NCBI GenBank assembly: GCA_937901525.1
Contig: CALDHX010000071.1
Coordinates: 1-51,292, forward strand
Direction of reading: 5' to 3'
Source of the DNA: an uncultured Bacteroidales bacterium
GTDB taxonomy: Bacteria > Bacteroidota > Bacteroidia > Bacteroidales > P3
DNA: 51,292 nt
Positions 1 through 8,073 of the stretch are shown here, one piece after another. The notes beneath the pieces are model-generated. The model searched no databases, was not told the origin of the DNA, and was given only the letters and a program-made list of their open reading frames with translations. The translations under genes and the position numbers were made by a program. The stretch's first letter is position 1, and each line of letters starts with the position of its first letter.

Positions 1-107
1 TAATATAGAAATGAAAACATTTATTTATAATAATGAAGGAGTGAAAGAATTATAAGAAAATATATCATTAGAATATATATAATTGTTGTGTTATAGCGTT
101 AGAAATA

Positions 108-147
108 AACAACAAAAGGCTAAATCTTTACGATTTAGCCTTTTGTT
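108..147 (-). terminator. Rho-independent terminator, copy 1 (after the unassigned gene)
   Basis: On the minus strand a hairpin AAAAGGCTAAATC / GATTTAGCCTTTT with a four-base loop is followed by a T-rich tail. It lies about 70 bp past the stop of the unassigned gene at 218-1297. The 40-bp segment is identical to the terminator after tRNA-Arg at 1392-1431, so one is a duplicate of the other. Confidence 0.85.
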
Positions 148-151
148 TTGT

Positions 152-168
152 TACTTCCTTGAATTATA
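152..168 (-). pseudogene. Possible 3' remnant of a second tRNA-Arg copy
   Basis: Read on the minus strand, this stretch contains TTCAA followed by GGAAGTA just before terminator copy 1. The intact tRNA-Arg has TTCGA and GGAGGTA in the same order just before its own identical terminator. The T-stem in between is mostly missing. The match is short and gapped, so taken alone it could be chance. Its position is what makes it credible, together with the 5' remnant at 1310-1345. Confidence 0.4.
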
Positions 169-217
169 TTTTTTTATGTATTATGATGTTAGAAAATGTT
201 TGTAATAAGTTAAAAGC

Positions 218-1297
218 TTATGATTCTAATAATATATTACGTGCATCATCTATATACTTCAAAAGAACTGAAGCGCTTTTTGAACAAATAGGAAATTGGG
301 AACAATTGTCTATTTGTTCTCCAAAACAAAGATTTTCTTGTTTTAATAGTTTATTACAATACCACACAAATTCTTTCTTTTTTAAACAAGGGTCAGTTGA
401 TAAATTGATTATTTTTGCATGTTTTCCTTGTCCACCATAAAATAAAGCGCATAAAAGAACTATTAAATCTGAATCCCTATTATCAAAAAATTTCTCTCTT
501 TTAGATTTTCCCCAAACCTCCTCTAACTCAATCTCACTAAACGTTATTTTACAAAAAGATGTAGATTCACTTTGCTTTTCTGATTTCAATATTTCTATAA
601 ACTCTTCTATTGCATTTTTATATTTTTCAATCATATTAATATATAATTTAACTTCTTCCTGCTTTGCAAATTCCGTACATCGATTAGACAAATCATAATC
701 AAGTTGTCTTAAAGATTCACACAAGCCGTTCATTCCTTCAGCAAAACATATAAAATCAAACTGCATTACAGATTTATTTGAAGCAAGGTTTTTATTAATA
801 GGATATCGCATTGTAAATGATCCTTGATCAAATCTATTTATTTCAAGTATATAAGATTTTATATCAGCAATTTTTTCAGTTGTTCTTACGTTTTTCAAAA
901 TTGGGTTTAATTCTTCCCAAAGTTTTTGTAAATCATGTCCTTTTTGCAAATAACCTTTTCTATCATTATCATTATTAGAACCATATTTAAAATACAAATA
1001 CTTTAAAAAAGTCTCTATCGAATGCCTATAATTAAAAAAAAGAGGATATATGTATGTATCTGTAATATCGTTTCTATTACATGCTTCTCCCATTTTTTTA
1101 TATATTAATTTTGACACTTCCCAATAAGCATCTGAAATAGATAAAAAAGAAAAACTATCATTACCTTCCCAACCAAAATACGAAAAAGGTTTCTGTTTCA
1201 AAAGGTCTTCTTCTGTTACTTCGCGTATTATTTTACCATTTTTTTGCATAAAAACTAAATTATAAATATTAAATAGTTCATGATACGATAACATCAT
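218..1297 (-). CDS. Unassigned protein, possibly HEPN-like, inserted in a broken tRNA copy
   Basis: A 359-residue soluble, mostly helical protein with no signal peptide or membrane segment. I do not recognise the family with certainty. Residues around 85-125 read FFNYRHSIETFLKYLYFKYG and then GHDLQKLWEEL. That pattern, a helix starting RHSIE followed by an HDLxxLW segment, resembles HEPN-related helical proteins of defence and toxin-antitoxin loci. A clear Rx4-6H nuclease motif is not seen. The C-terminal half (GGQGKHA, then NKLLKQENL) is unassigned. The start at 1297 has no Shine-Dalgarno site, and a Met 16 codons downstream is an alternative. On its strand the gene lies between a tRNA-Arg 5' remnant and a copy of the tRNA terminator, so it looks like cargo acquired at the tRNA. 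It does not belong to the infB operon. Confidence 0.55.
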   Translation of the reverse strand: MMLSYHELFNIYNLVFMQKNGKIIREVTEEDLLKQKPFSYFGWEGNDSFSFLSISDAYWEVSKLIYKKMGEACNRNDITDTYIYPLFFNYRHSIETFLKYLYFKYGSNNDNDRKGYLQKGHDLQKLWEELNPILKNVRTTEKIADIKSYILEINRFDQGSFTMRYPINKNLASNKSVMQFDFICFAEGMNGLCESLRQLDYDLSNRCTEFAKQEEVKLYINMIEKYKNAIEEFIEILKSEKQSESTSFCKITFSEIELEEVWGKSKREKFFDNRDSDLIVLLCALFYGGQGKHAKIINLSTDPCLKKKEFVWYCNKLLKQENLCFGEQIDNCSQFPICSKSASVLLKYIDDARNILLES

Positions 1298-1309
1298 TAA
1301 ATTGTTGCA

Positions 1310-1345
1310 TTAAAGTTTAGGAAACTTTCGTTTTATCCCTTAAAT
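1310..1345 (-). pseudogene. 5' remnant of a duplicated tRNA-Arg(CCT)
   Basis: This segment matches 1460-1495 of the intact tRNA-Arg gene. The first 23 bp are identical, and a few mismatches follow toward the D arm. It retains the anticodon stem-loop, including the CCT anticodon, and part of the D arm. The T arm and acceptor end are replaced by the start of the gene at 1297. It cannot form a functional tRNA. Confidence 0.75.
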
Positions 1346-1391
1346 TGTATATAATTTTACGTATTATGGCGTTAAGGGAATAATTCTATTA

Positions 1392-1431
1392 AACAACAAA
1401 AGGCTAAATCTTTACGATTTAGCCTTTTGTT
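1392..1431 (-). terminator. Rho-independent terminator after tRNA-Arg, copy 2
   Basis: The same 40-bp hairpin as at 108-147 starts one base past the 3' end of tRNA-Arg on the minus strand. It probably ends the rimP-nusA-infB-tRNA transcript. About 30 bp beyond it (1351-1391) also resemble 79-107, so the duplication includes sequence outside the hairpin. Confidence 0.85.
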
Positions 1432-1432
1432 G

Positions 1433-1504
1433 TACCTCCAGTAGGACTCGAACCTACATTTAAAGTTTAGGAAACTTTCGTTCTATCCCTTGAACTATGA
1501 AGGC
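1433..1504 (-). tRNA. tRNA-Arg (anticodon CCT)
   Basis: The minus strand folds as a 72-nt cloverleaf. The acceptor is GCCTTCA paired with TGGAGGT (two G-U pairs) and the discriminator base is A. The anticodon stem is AAAGT/ACTTT around loop TTCCTAA, giving anticodon CCT, which reads AGG. The T arm is TAGGT-TCGAGTC-CTA. CCA is not encoded. The gene begins 16 bp after the infB stop on the same strand, so it may be processed from the infB mRNA. Confidence 0.93.
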
Positions 1505-1520
1505 AAGCTTTTCCAGCTTT

Positions 1521-4490
1521 TTATTTTAGTGTTCTCTTGATTTCTAATTCTTCGTAACCTTCTATTATGTCGCCTACTTTGATGTCGTTAAAGTTTTCTA
1601 TGTTCAATCCGCAGTCTTGTCCCATAACTACTTCTTTTACGTCATCTTTGAAACGTTTTAATGATGCTAATTTTCCTGTATAGACTACGATTCCATCTCT
1701 AATTATTCTAACCTTTGTAGAACGTGCAATCTTTCCGTCTAAACACATACAGCCTGCAATTGTTCCAACTTTCGAGATTTTGAATGTTTCTCTTACTTCA
1801 AGGTTTGCTACTATCTTTTCTTGGATTTCTGGTGATAGCATACCTTCTATCGCATCTTTTAATTCGTTTATTGCAGTGTAGATAATAGAGTAAAGTCTTA
1901 TGTCTATTTGTTCTTGTTCTGCGAGCTTTCTTGCTCCAACGCTTGGACGTACTTGGAATCCTATTATAATCGCATTACTTGCTGTTGCTAACAATACGTC
2001 TGATTCTGTAATTTGTCCTACGGATTTATGTATAACATTTACTTGTACTTCTGGGGTTGAGAGTTTCAACAATGAGTCTGACAATGCTTCTACCGAACCG
2101 TCCACGTCTGCTTTTACGATTAGATCTAATTGTTTGAAGTCTCCTATCGCAATTCTTCTACCTATTTCGTCTAATGTTATGTGTTTTTGTGTTCTTAGGC
2201 CTTGTTCTCTTTGTAATTGTGTACGTTTGTTTGATAGGTCTTTGGCATCTTTTTCGCTTTGCATAACATTGAATGTGTCTCCTGCTTGTGGTGCTCCGTT
2301 TAAGCCTAATAACAACACTGGTGCTGAAGGTCCTGCTTCTTTTAGAAGTTTATTTCTTTCGTTATACATCGCTTTTACTCTTCCGTATGTGGCTCCTGCC
2401 AATACTACATCGCCTTGACGTATTGTTCCGTCTTGTACAAGTATTTTTGCTACGTATCCTCTACCTTTGTCAAGTGAAGATTCTATTACTGTTCCTTTTG
2501 CTCTTTTATTTGGATTGCCTTTTAGTTCTAACATTTCGGCTTCTAAAAGTACTTTTTCTAATAGTAAATCTACGTTAGTTCCTTTTTTGGCTGAGATTTC
2601 TTGTGATTGAATTTTTCCTCCCCAATCTTCTACTAAAAGGTTCATATTTGCAAGTTCTGATTTGATTCTATCAGGGTCTGCTGCTGGACGGTCTATTTTG
2701 TTCAATGCAAAAACGATTGGAACGCCTGCTGCTTGTGCGTGATTGATTGCTTCTATTGTTTGAGGCATTATTTTGTCATCACAAGCTATAACAATGATTG
2801 CTATATCTGTCATTTTGGCTCCACGAGCACGCATCGCTGTGAAGGCTTCGTGGCCTGGTGTATCCAAAAATGTGATTTTCTTTCCGCTTTCTGGTAATTG
2901 CACTTCGTATGCTCCAATGTGCTGAGTGATTCCTCCTGCTTCTCCTGCGATTACGTTTGCATTACGAATGTAGTCTAAGAGTGAAGTTTTTCCGTGGTCA
3001 ACGTGTCCCATTACTGTTACGATTGGAGAACGTGGTTGCATATTTTCTTCTGTATCAACTTCCTCTTCTTCGCTTAAAGCCTCAACAACATCTGCTGAAA
3101 CAAACTTTATTGAGTATCCAAACTCGTCTGCAATAAGTTGAATTGCTTCTGCGTCTAATCTTTGGTTGATTGAAACGAACATTCCTAATGACATACAAGA
3201 TGCGATAATCTTTGTAACTGGAACGTCCATCATATTTGCAAGTTCATTTGCTGTAACGAACTCTGTTACTTTTAAGATTTTTTGTTCTTCCATTTCATGC
3301 AACATTTCTTCTTGCATGTGTTGTGAAATGGATTGACGTTTATCTCTACGGTGTTTAGAAGTTTTACTTTTACCCATTGGCGATAATCTTGCCAATGTTT
3401 CTTTAATTTGCTTTTCTATTTCGTTAGAGTCTAATTCTACTTTCTTAACTTCTTTTTTATTTGCCTTATGTTTTTTATTATCCTTTTTAGGAGCAGCGGC
3501 AGGTGTAGTAGAATTATTATTATTTTGTACTTGTTGTGCAGGAGTAGGTTTTATTCTTTTTCTTTTCTTTTTATCTTTATCCTTCTCCTTATCTTGTTTT
3601 TCTTTATTTTCTATTTTACCTTTGCTTGATGAGGCAACAGGTTGTTGTTTCTTTGGTTTGTTGAATTGAGATAAATCAACTTTTTCTCCTGTAAGTACTG
3701 GACCTGTAAGTTTTACATAAGAAGTAGAAATAAATTCAGGAGCAACAGCAACTTTTTCTTTCTTTGGTTCTTCTTTCTTTTCTACTGTTTCAACCTTTTC
3801 CACCTTTGGTTTAGATTGTTTTTCAGGTTTTGGAGTTTGTTTAGGAGTAGATTCCTCTTTTTTATCTTTTACCTTCTTATCTTTTTTATCTTTTTTCTTC
3901 TTAGTTGGCTTTGTTTTTTGGTTCAATGACTTCAAATCTATTTTACCAAGTATATTCAAACCACCTATTGTTGTAGGTTCAGTTTCAACTTCTGTTTCAA
4001 CTTCAATTTCAGAATCAGATTCATTTTCTGTTTCTATTTTAGCAACAGGTTCAACCTCTACTTCTTTAACTTCTACAACTTCTTCTTTTACCTCTACTTC
4101 TTCTTTGTCAGCAGGTTTTTGTTGAGGCTTTACTTCTTCTTTTGGTTTTTCTATTTCATTTCCTAATGTTACATCTCTTATAACTATTTCATTAGGAATT
4201 TCTACTTCTTCCCTTTCTTCTTTTTCTTTTTTCACAACCTCAGTTGCATCTAAAACTATTTCAACAAGTTTCTCTTTCTTTTTAGAAGTTTTACTTGCTT
4301 CCTTTTGTTTTTTTTCTGAAAGAAAGGCCTTTGATAATAAATCATACACGTCCGAATCAATTTTAGTATTCGGAGACGGGTCTATCTTTTTACCTTTTTT
4401 TGCCAAATATTCCACTATTGTATGTATCCCTACATTCAGTTCTTTGGCAACTTTATTTAATCTTATTACCTTATTTTGTTCTGCTGACAT
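1521..4490 (-). CDS. infB: Translation initiation factor IF-2
   Basis: This 989-residue GTPase places initiator fMet-tRNA on the 30S subunit and drives subunit joining. The N-terminus (about 1-55) is an IF2_N domain, VIRLNKVAKELNVG. It is followed by roughly 300 residues of low-complexity Lys/Glu/Val linker, as is common in Bacteroidota. The G domain starts near residue 490 with GHVDHGKTS at about 493, then DTPGHE and NKID. The EF-Tu-like domain 2 and the IF-2 C-terminal domains follow. It is the last protein gene of rimP-nusA-infB and lies 70 bp after nusA. The linker is coded by a simple A-rich sequence, which accounts for the long open frames on the opposite strand. Confidence 0.98.
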   Translation of the reverse strand: MSAEQNKVIRLNKVAKELNVGIHTIVEYLAKKGKKIDPSPNTKIDSDVYDLLSKAFLSEKKQKEASKTSKKKEKLVEIVLDATEVVKKEKEEREEVEIPNEIVIRDVTLGNEIEKPKEEVKPQQKPADKEEVEVKEEVVEVKEVEVEPVAKIETENESDSEIEVETEVETEPTTIGGLNILGKIDLKSLNQKTKPTKKKKDKKDKKVKDKKEESTPKQTPKPEKQSKPKVEKVETVEKKEEPKKEKVAVAPEFISTSYVKLTGPVLTGEKVDLSQFNKPKKQQPVASSSKGKIENKEKQDKEKDKDKKKRKRIKPTPAQQVQNNNNSTTPAAAPKKDNKKHKANKKEVKKVELDSNEIEKQIKETLARLSPMGKSKTSKHRRDKRQSISQHMQEEMLHEMEEQKILKVTEFVTANELANMMDVPVTKIIASCMSLGMFVSINQRLDAEAIQLIADEFGYSIKFVSADVVEALSEEEEVDTEENMQPRSPIVTVMGHVDHGKTSLLDYIRNANVIAGEAGGITQHIGAYEVQLPESGKKITFLDTPGHEAFTAMRARGAKMTDIAIIVIACDDKIMPQTIEAINHAQAAGVPIVFALNKIDRPAADPDRIKSELANMNLLVEDWGGKIQSQEISAKKGTNVDLLLEKVLLEAEMLELKGNPNKRAKGTVIESSLDKGRGYVAKILVQDGTIRQGDVVLAGATYGRVKAMYNERNKLLKEAGPSAPVLLLGLNGAPQAGDTFNVMQSEKDAKDLSNKRTQLQREQGLRTQKHITLDEIGRRIAIGDFKQLDLIVKADVDGSVEALSDSLLKLSTPEVQVNVIHKSVGQITESDVLLATASNAIIIGFQVRPSVGARKLAEQEQIDIRLYSIIYTAINELKDAIEGMLSPEIQEKIVANLEVRETFKISKVGTIAGCMCLDGKIARSTKVRIIRDGIVVYTGKLASLKRFKDDVKEVVMGQDCGLNIENFNDIKVGDIIEGYEELEIKRTLK

Positions 4491-4560
4491 ATTTTAAATA
4501 TTTTCTTTTTCAATAAACTTTGCTATACAGTATCCTTTTCTTTTTAAAATTAGGACTTGT

Positions 4561-5799
4561 TTAGTCTTCAAATTCTGCTTTTAATATTGAAAGCACGTGA
4601 AGTATAGTTTCTTCTTCTAAATCTGTTCTATTTTCTAACTCTTGTGCTGAAAGTTCCAATACACTTTTTGCAGTATCGCAACCAATGGATTTCAATTCTT
4701 CGATAATCCATTCTTCTATTTCATCGCTAAATTCATCTAAGTCTACATCTTCATAATCAATATCAGTATCTCTATACACCTCTATCTCATATCCAGTAAG
4801 TTTTCCTGCCAATCTAATATTATATCCACCTTTTCCTATTGCTAATGAAACTTGATCAGGTTGCATATAAACATCTGCCTTCTTATTTTCTTCATCTACT
4901 GTTACGGAAATAACTTTTGCAGGAGACAAAGCACGTGTAATATACAATTCTGCATTATTTGTATAATTAATCACATCAATATTTTCATTTCTCAATTCTC
5001 TAATAATGCTATGAATTCTACTACCCTTTACTCCTACGCAACTTCCAACAGGATCTATTCTATCATCATAGCTTTCCACAGCTATTTTTGCTCTTTCTCC
5101 TGGTTGACGAACTGCATCTTTTATTATAATTAAGCCATCGTAAATTTCTGGCACTTCTTGTTCAAACAATCTTTCCAAGAAAATAGGTGATACTCTTGAA
5201 AGGATAATACTTGGTATTCCGTTTTTCATTTCCACCTTCAATACAATAGCCTTTACAGTATCTCCTTTACGGAAGTAATCTCCTGGTATTTGTTCGCTCT
5301 TTGGAAGTATTACCTCTACACCTTCTTCATCTAATAGCAACACTTCTCTTTTCCATGCTTGATATACCTCACAAATTACGATTTCACCTACTTTTTCTTT
5401 ATATTTTTGGAATATGCTTGCTCTTTCATAATCTTGAACCTTTCCTACAAGGTTTTGACGAATTGCAAGAATATCTCTTCTTCCAAAATCTTTTAATTTA
5501 ATTTCCTCTGAGAGTTCTTCCCCTATTTCAAAATCAGGTTCTATTTTCACTGCTTCTGAATATGCAACTTGTGTACTTTCATCTTCCAATTCATCATCTG
5601 CAACAATGATTCTATTTCTCCAAATCTCTAAATCTCCTTTTTCAACATTTACAATAATGTCTATATTTTCGTCAGAACCATATCTTTTTATAAGTACACC
5701 TCTAAATACCTCTTCAACGATTCTCATTAAAGTTTCAGTTTCAATATTTTTAAATTCTTTGAACTCTGAAAATGTATCTACTAAACTTAAATTTTCCAT
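4561..5799 (-). CDS. nusA: Transcription termination/antitermination factor NusA
   Basis: This 412-residue RNA polymerase-binding protein modulates pausing, termination and antitermination. The N-terminal domain (about 1-125) carries the typical acidic, RNA-polymerase-binding composition. It is followed by an S1 domain (about 130-200, VGEIVICEVYQ) and two KH domains with GXXG-type loops, GVKGSRIHSI and GKGGYNIRLAGKL. A short acidic C-terminal region (DEFSDEIEEWIIEEL) then resembles a single helical repeat. The two AR domains of enterobacterial NusA are absent, which is normal outside the gamma-proteobacteria. The gene lies 14 bp after rimP and is in the classic rimP-nusA-infB order. Confidence 0.97.
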   Translation of the reverse strand: MENLSLVDTFSEFKEFKNIETETLMRIVEEVFRGVLIKRYGSDENIDIIVNVEKGDLEIWRNRIIVADDELEDESTQVAYSEAVKIEPDFEIGEELSEEIKLKDFGRRDILAIRQNLVGKVQDYERASIFQKYKEKVGEIVICEVYQAWKREVLLLDEEGVEVILPKSEQIPGDYFRKGDTVKAIVLKVEMKNGIPSIILSRVSPIFLERLFEQEVPEIYDGLIIIKDAVRQPGERAKIAVESYDDRIDPVGSCVGVKGSRIHSIIRELRNENIDVINYTNNAELYITRALSPAKVISVTVDEENKKADVYMQPDQVSLAIGKGGYNIRLAGKLTGYEIEVYRDTDIDYEDVDLDEFSDEIEEWIIEELKSIGCDTAKSVLELSAQELENRTDLEEETILHVLSILKAEFED

Positions 5800-5813
5800 A
5801 ATGAAAACTCTCT

Positions 5814-6263
5814 TTATTTAAATGATATTACAACTTTTGCTGATTTAATTTCTGAATAACTATATGTTTTCTTATTATCGTTATCTTCTGCCTTTTTACC
5901 TTTCTTTTTTAGTTCTATTGTAAAACTTTCTTCATTAGCTTCTACTAATAAACCTGTAAAAGAAGCATCTTCTGTCTCTACTTGCAAACTTCTACCTATG
6001 TTTTTAACATATTGTCTTTGCAATTTTAACGGCTCTTCCAAACCAAAAGATAACACACTAAGTTCAAAATCCTCACTTTCTCTATCTAAGCATTCTTCTA
6101 ACGCTCTACTTAAATCAATACAGTCTTGGATTTTAACTCCATTATCCCCATCTATAAAAACCTGAATATTGTTATTTTTAGAAACCTTCACTTCTACTAA
6201 GAACAAGTCTTCGTTTCCCAATATTTCAGTTACTTTTTCTTCAATAAATTTCTTATCTTTCAT
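5814..6263 (-). CDS. rimP: Ribosome maturation factor RimP
   Basis: A 149-residue protein of the RimP (YhbC) family, which assists 30S subunit maturation. The N-terminal part has the family pattern VEVKVSKNNNIQVFIDGDNGV, then DCIDLSRALEECLDRE and the conserved LSVLSFGLEEPLKLQRQY. The C-terminal SH3-like barrel spans about residues 90-149. The start at 6263 follows a short A/T-rich leader. It is the first gene of the rimP-nusA-infB operon, and a strong Bacteroidota-type promoter lies about 60 bp upstream. Confidence 0.95.
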   Translation of the reverse strand: MKDKKFIEEKVTEILGNEDLFLVEVKVSKNNNIQVFIDGDNGVKIQDCIDLSRALEECLDRESEDFELSVLSFGLEEPLKLQRQYVKNIGRSLQVETEDASFTGLLVEANEESFTIELKKKGKKAEDNDNKKTYSYSEIKSAKVVISFK

Positions 6264-6323
6264 TTCCTATATATACAACAAAAGGGAACATCTTACGTCC
6301 CCTCTCTCCCTAATTTTCGTTTG

Positions 6324-6354
6324 CAAAGATACGCACTTTTCTCGTATTAGCAAA
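6324..6354 (-). promoter_or_regulatory. Promoter of the rimP-nusA-infB operon
   Basis: On the minus strand a -33 TTTG (6351-6354) is followed after 19 bp by -7 TATCTTTG (6324-6331). This is an exact match to the Bacteroidota sigma-70 promoter pattern. The -33 box is two bases from the stop of the upstream TPR lipoprotein gene. Confidence 0.85.
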
Positions 6355-6356
6355 AT

Positions 6357-6875
6357 TTATTGATTTTTTTGTTCAAATTGACGTATCAAATCCATTTCAT
6401 CTCGCATTGTATCCATAATCAAAAGCATCTTCGCATCTTGATATTTAGCCGATTTAGGATACTTAGCCATAAATTCTTCAAAAGCTTCCTTTGCCTTTTC
6501 CTTATTAAGACAAGTTTGAGAATAAACAACTCCCTTTAAAAAATAAGCACTCTCCACATAAGCATCTTTCGGATACTCTTTTATCAATCTATCATAAATA
6601 TTTATAGCCTCTATACATCTTTTCGTATTTGCATAAACATCAGCAGCTCTATAAAGATATGTAGCACACAAACTATCCTCAGGATAATTTCCTACATAAT
6701 TCAAATAACAAGAAATTAAAGAATCTGCTTTTTCATACGAAATTACCTTTGCATCTTGAAGAGTAGATAGTTCAAGTGCTTGAATTTGTTTTCTATCCCT
6801 TTCTTTTTTATCTCCCGTACAAGAATACGCAAAAAGACAAAGGCAACATAAAGTCAAAAAAAATAACTTTTTCAT
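6357..6875 (-). CDS. TPR lipoprotein, BamD/ComL-like
   Basis: A 172-residue lipoprotein. The signal sequence MKKLFFLTLCCLCLFAYSC ends in a lipobox-type cysteine at residue 19, followed by TGDKKE. The mature part contains tetratricopeptide-like helical hairpins: CATYLYRAADVYANTKRCIEAINIYDR, then a second at about 108-140 beginning YVESAYFLKG. This arrangement resembles the YbgF/BamD (ComL) family of envelope TPR lipoproteins, but the protein is shorter than BamD, so a role in outer-membrane assembly is only possible. It is the third gene of the ruvX-def operon, starting 2 bp after def. Confidence 0.75.
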   Translation of the reverse strand: MKKLFFLTLCCLCLFAYSCTGDKKERDRKQIQALELSTLQDAKVISYEKADSLISCYLNYVGNYPEDSLCATYLYRAADVYANTKRCIEAINIYDRLIKEYPKDAYVESAYFLKGVVYSQTCLNKEKAKEAFEEFMAKYPKSAKYQDAKMLLIMDTMRDEMDLIRQFEQKNQ

Positions 6876-6877
6876 CT

Positions 6878-7447
6878 TTATTTCTTTTTTGCAGTATTCA
6901 ACTTCATTCTATAACTTGTACGCACCTTATTATTTGCAATATCATTGAGCTTTCTTTTCAAAAGAGTCTTTCTTAACGCACTCAATCTATCAACAAAAAC
7001 CTTTCCTTGCAAATGATCATATTCATGTTGAAACACTCTTGCTCTAATTCCACTAAATTCCTCTGTATGCTCCTCGAAATTCTCATCATAATACTTTACA
7101 ACAACCTCACTTGGACGTGCAACTTCTTCGTGAATCTCAGGTAAAGAAAGACAACCCTCCTCAAAATCACTCCACATCTCTCCTTTATATTCCAGAATCG
7201 TTGGATTAATAAAGACTTTTTTGAAACCTTCTGCCTCAGGATACACTTCTTTGAATGGTTCTGCATCTATAACAACTAATCTTATTGAAAGATTAATCTG
7301 AGGTGCAGCTAAACCAACACCATTTGCTGCATACATAGTTTCAAACATATTTTCTATAAGCTGAGGCAAATCAGGATAATCTTTTGTTATTTCTTGCGCC
7401 TCTTTTTTCAATACACTATTGCCGTAACCTACTATTGGAAGTATCAT
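6878..7447 (-). CDS. def: Peptide deformylase
   Basis: A 189-residue metalloenzyme that removes the formyl group from the N-terminal Met of new proteins. All three signature motifs are present: GVGLAAPQI near residue 43, EGCLSLP near 97 (metal-ligand Cys) and QHEYDHLQG near 139 (two metal-ligand His and the catalytic Glu). The length fits the bacterial type I enzyme. It lies 7 bp after ruvX and 2 bp before the TPR lipoprotein gene, so these three genes should be co-transcribed. Confidence 0.97.
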   Translation of the reverse strand: MILPIVGYGNSVLKKEAQEITKDYPDLPQLIENMFETMYAANGVGLAAPQINLSIRLVVIDAEPFKEVYPEAEGFKKVFINPTILEYKGEMWSDFEEGCLSLPEIHEEVARPSEVVVKYYDENFEEHTEEFSGIRARVFQHEYDHLQGKVFVDRLSALRKTLLKRKLNDIANNKVRTSYRMKLNTAKKK

Positions 7448-7454
7448 TTCTCTA

Positions 7455-7871
7455 TTAAATTTTGTTCATTTTCATAAAATCTTGCAAAATCAACACAGCC
7501 GCAACCGTATCAATCAAGCCTTTTTCTTGTCTTGCCTTCTTAGTTTTGCCCGATTTAGCTATTGCCTGAGAAGCAATCTTAGAAGTAAAACGTTCATCTA
7601 TCATATAAATATCAATATCAGGGAATTGTTGACCTAATTCATCAACAAACAAATGAACACTCTTTGCCGATTCAGAAGGAGTGTTATCTAATTGTTTTGG
7701 ATCTCCAACAACTATTGCTTCTATTTGTTCTCTACTCATGTAATCTTTTAGATACGGAAAAATATCTACCGTTGGCACAGTCGCAAGCCTTGTTGCAATC
7801 ACCTGCATATTATCAGTTACAGCCAAGCCAACACGCTTCAATCCGTAATCTATTGCCATTAAACGTCCCAC
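7455..7871 (-). CDS. ruvX: Holliday junction resolvase-like protein RuvX/YqgF
   Basis: A 138-residue RNase H-fold protein. The N-terminal motif MAIDYGLKRVGLA supplies the first catalytic Asp, VVGDPKQLDNTPSE marks the middle strand, and DERFTS the third acidic site. C-terminal IDTVAAVLILQDF is the family signature. YqgF is linked to pre-16S rRNA processing and possibly to junction resolution. The first residues, MGRLMAIDYG, leave the second Met (12 bases downstream) as an alternative start. First gene of the ruvX-def-TPR lipoprotein operon. Confidence 0.94.
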   Translation of the reverse strand: MGRLMAIDYGLKRVGLAVTDNMQVIATRLATVPTVDIFPYLKDYMSREQIEAIVVGDPKQLDNTPSESAKSVHLFVDELGQQFPDIDIYMIDERFTSKIASQAIAKSGKTKKARQEKGLIDTVAAVLILQDFMKMNKI

Positions 7872-7908
7872 TTTATTATTCGTATTTTGTTAGTAAAAAA
7901 AAGTATTG

Positions 7909-7939
7909 CAAATGTACAAAAAAAATAAAACAAAACAAA
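7909..7939 (-). promoter_or_regulatory. Promoter of ruvX-def operon
   Basis: On the minus strand, -33 TTTG (7936-7939), a 19-bp spacer and -7 TACATTTG (7909-7916) match the Bacteroidota consensus. It is about 38 bp upstream of the ruvX start. Confidence 0.8.
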
Positions 7940-8024
7940 AAAAATTATCTTTTCTTTAAATACCCCAACGCCTTTATTCATTATTCTTCTATCTAAAACA
8001 CTGATTTTAAAAAAATAAAAACAA

Positions 8025-8066
8025 TTACAAAATCTTCAATTCTAATAAAAATTTAGCGATTCAAAG
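8025..8066. repeat. 42-bp direct repeat R1, copy downstream of the ATPase gene
   Basis: This segment (TTACAAAATC ... CGATTCAAAG) matches 9356-9397 with two mismatches in 42 bp and in the same orientation. The two copies bracket the ATPase gene at 8074-9261. They could be the footprint of an insertion or a substrate for deletion of the gene. Confidence 0.85.
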
Positions 8067-8073
8067 AAATAAC

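Noticed and set aside
1900..2578. Plus-strand frames of 101-172 codons opposite infB
   Set aside because: They are shadows of the infB coding sequence, with no family match and Ser/Leu/Cys-rich composition.
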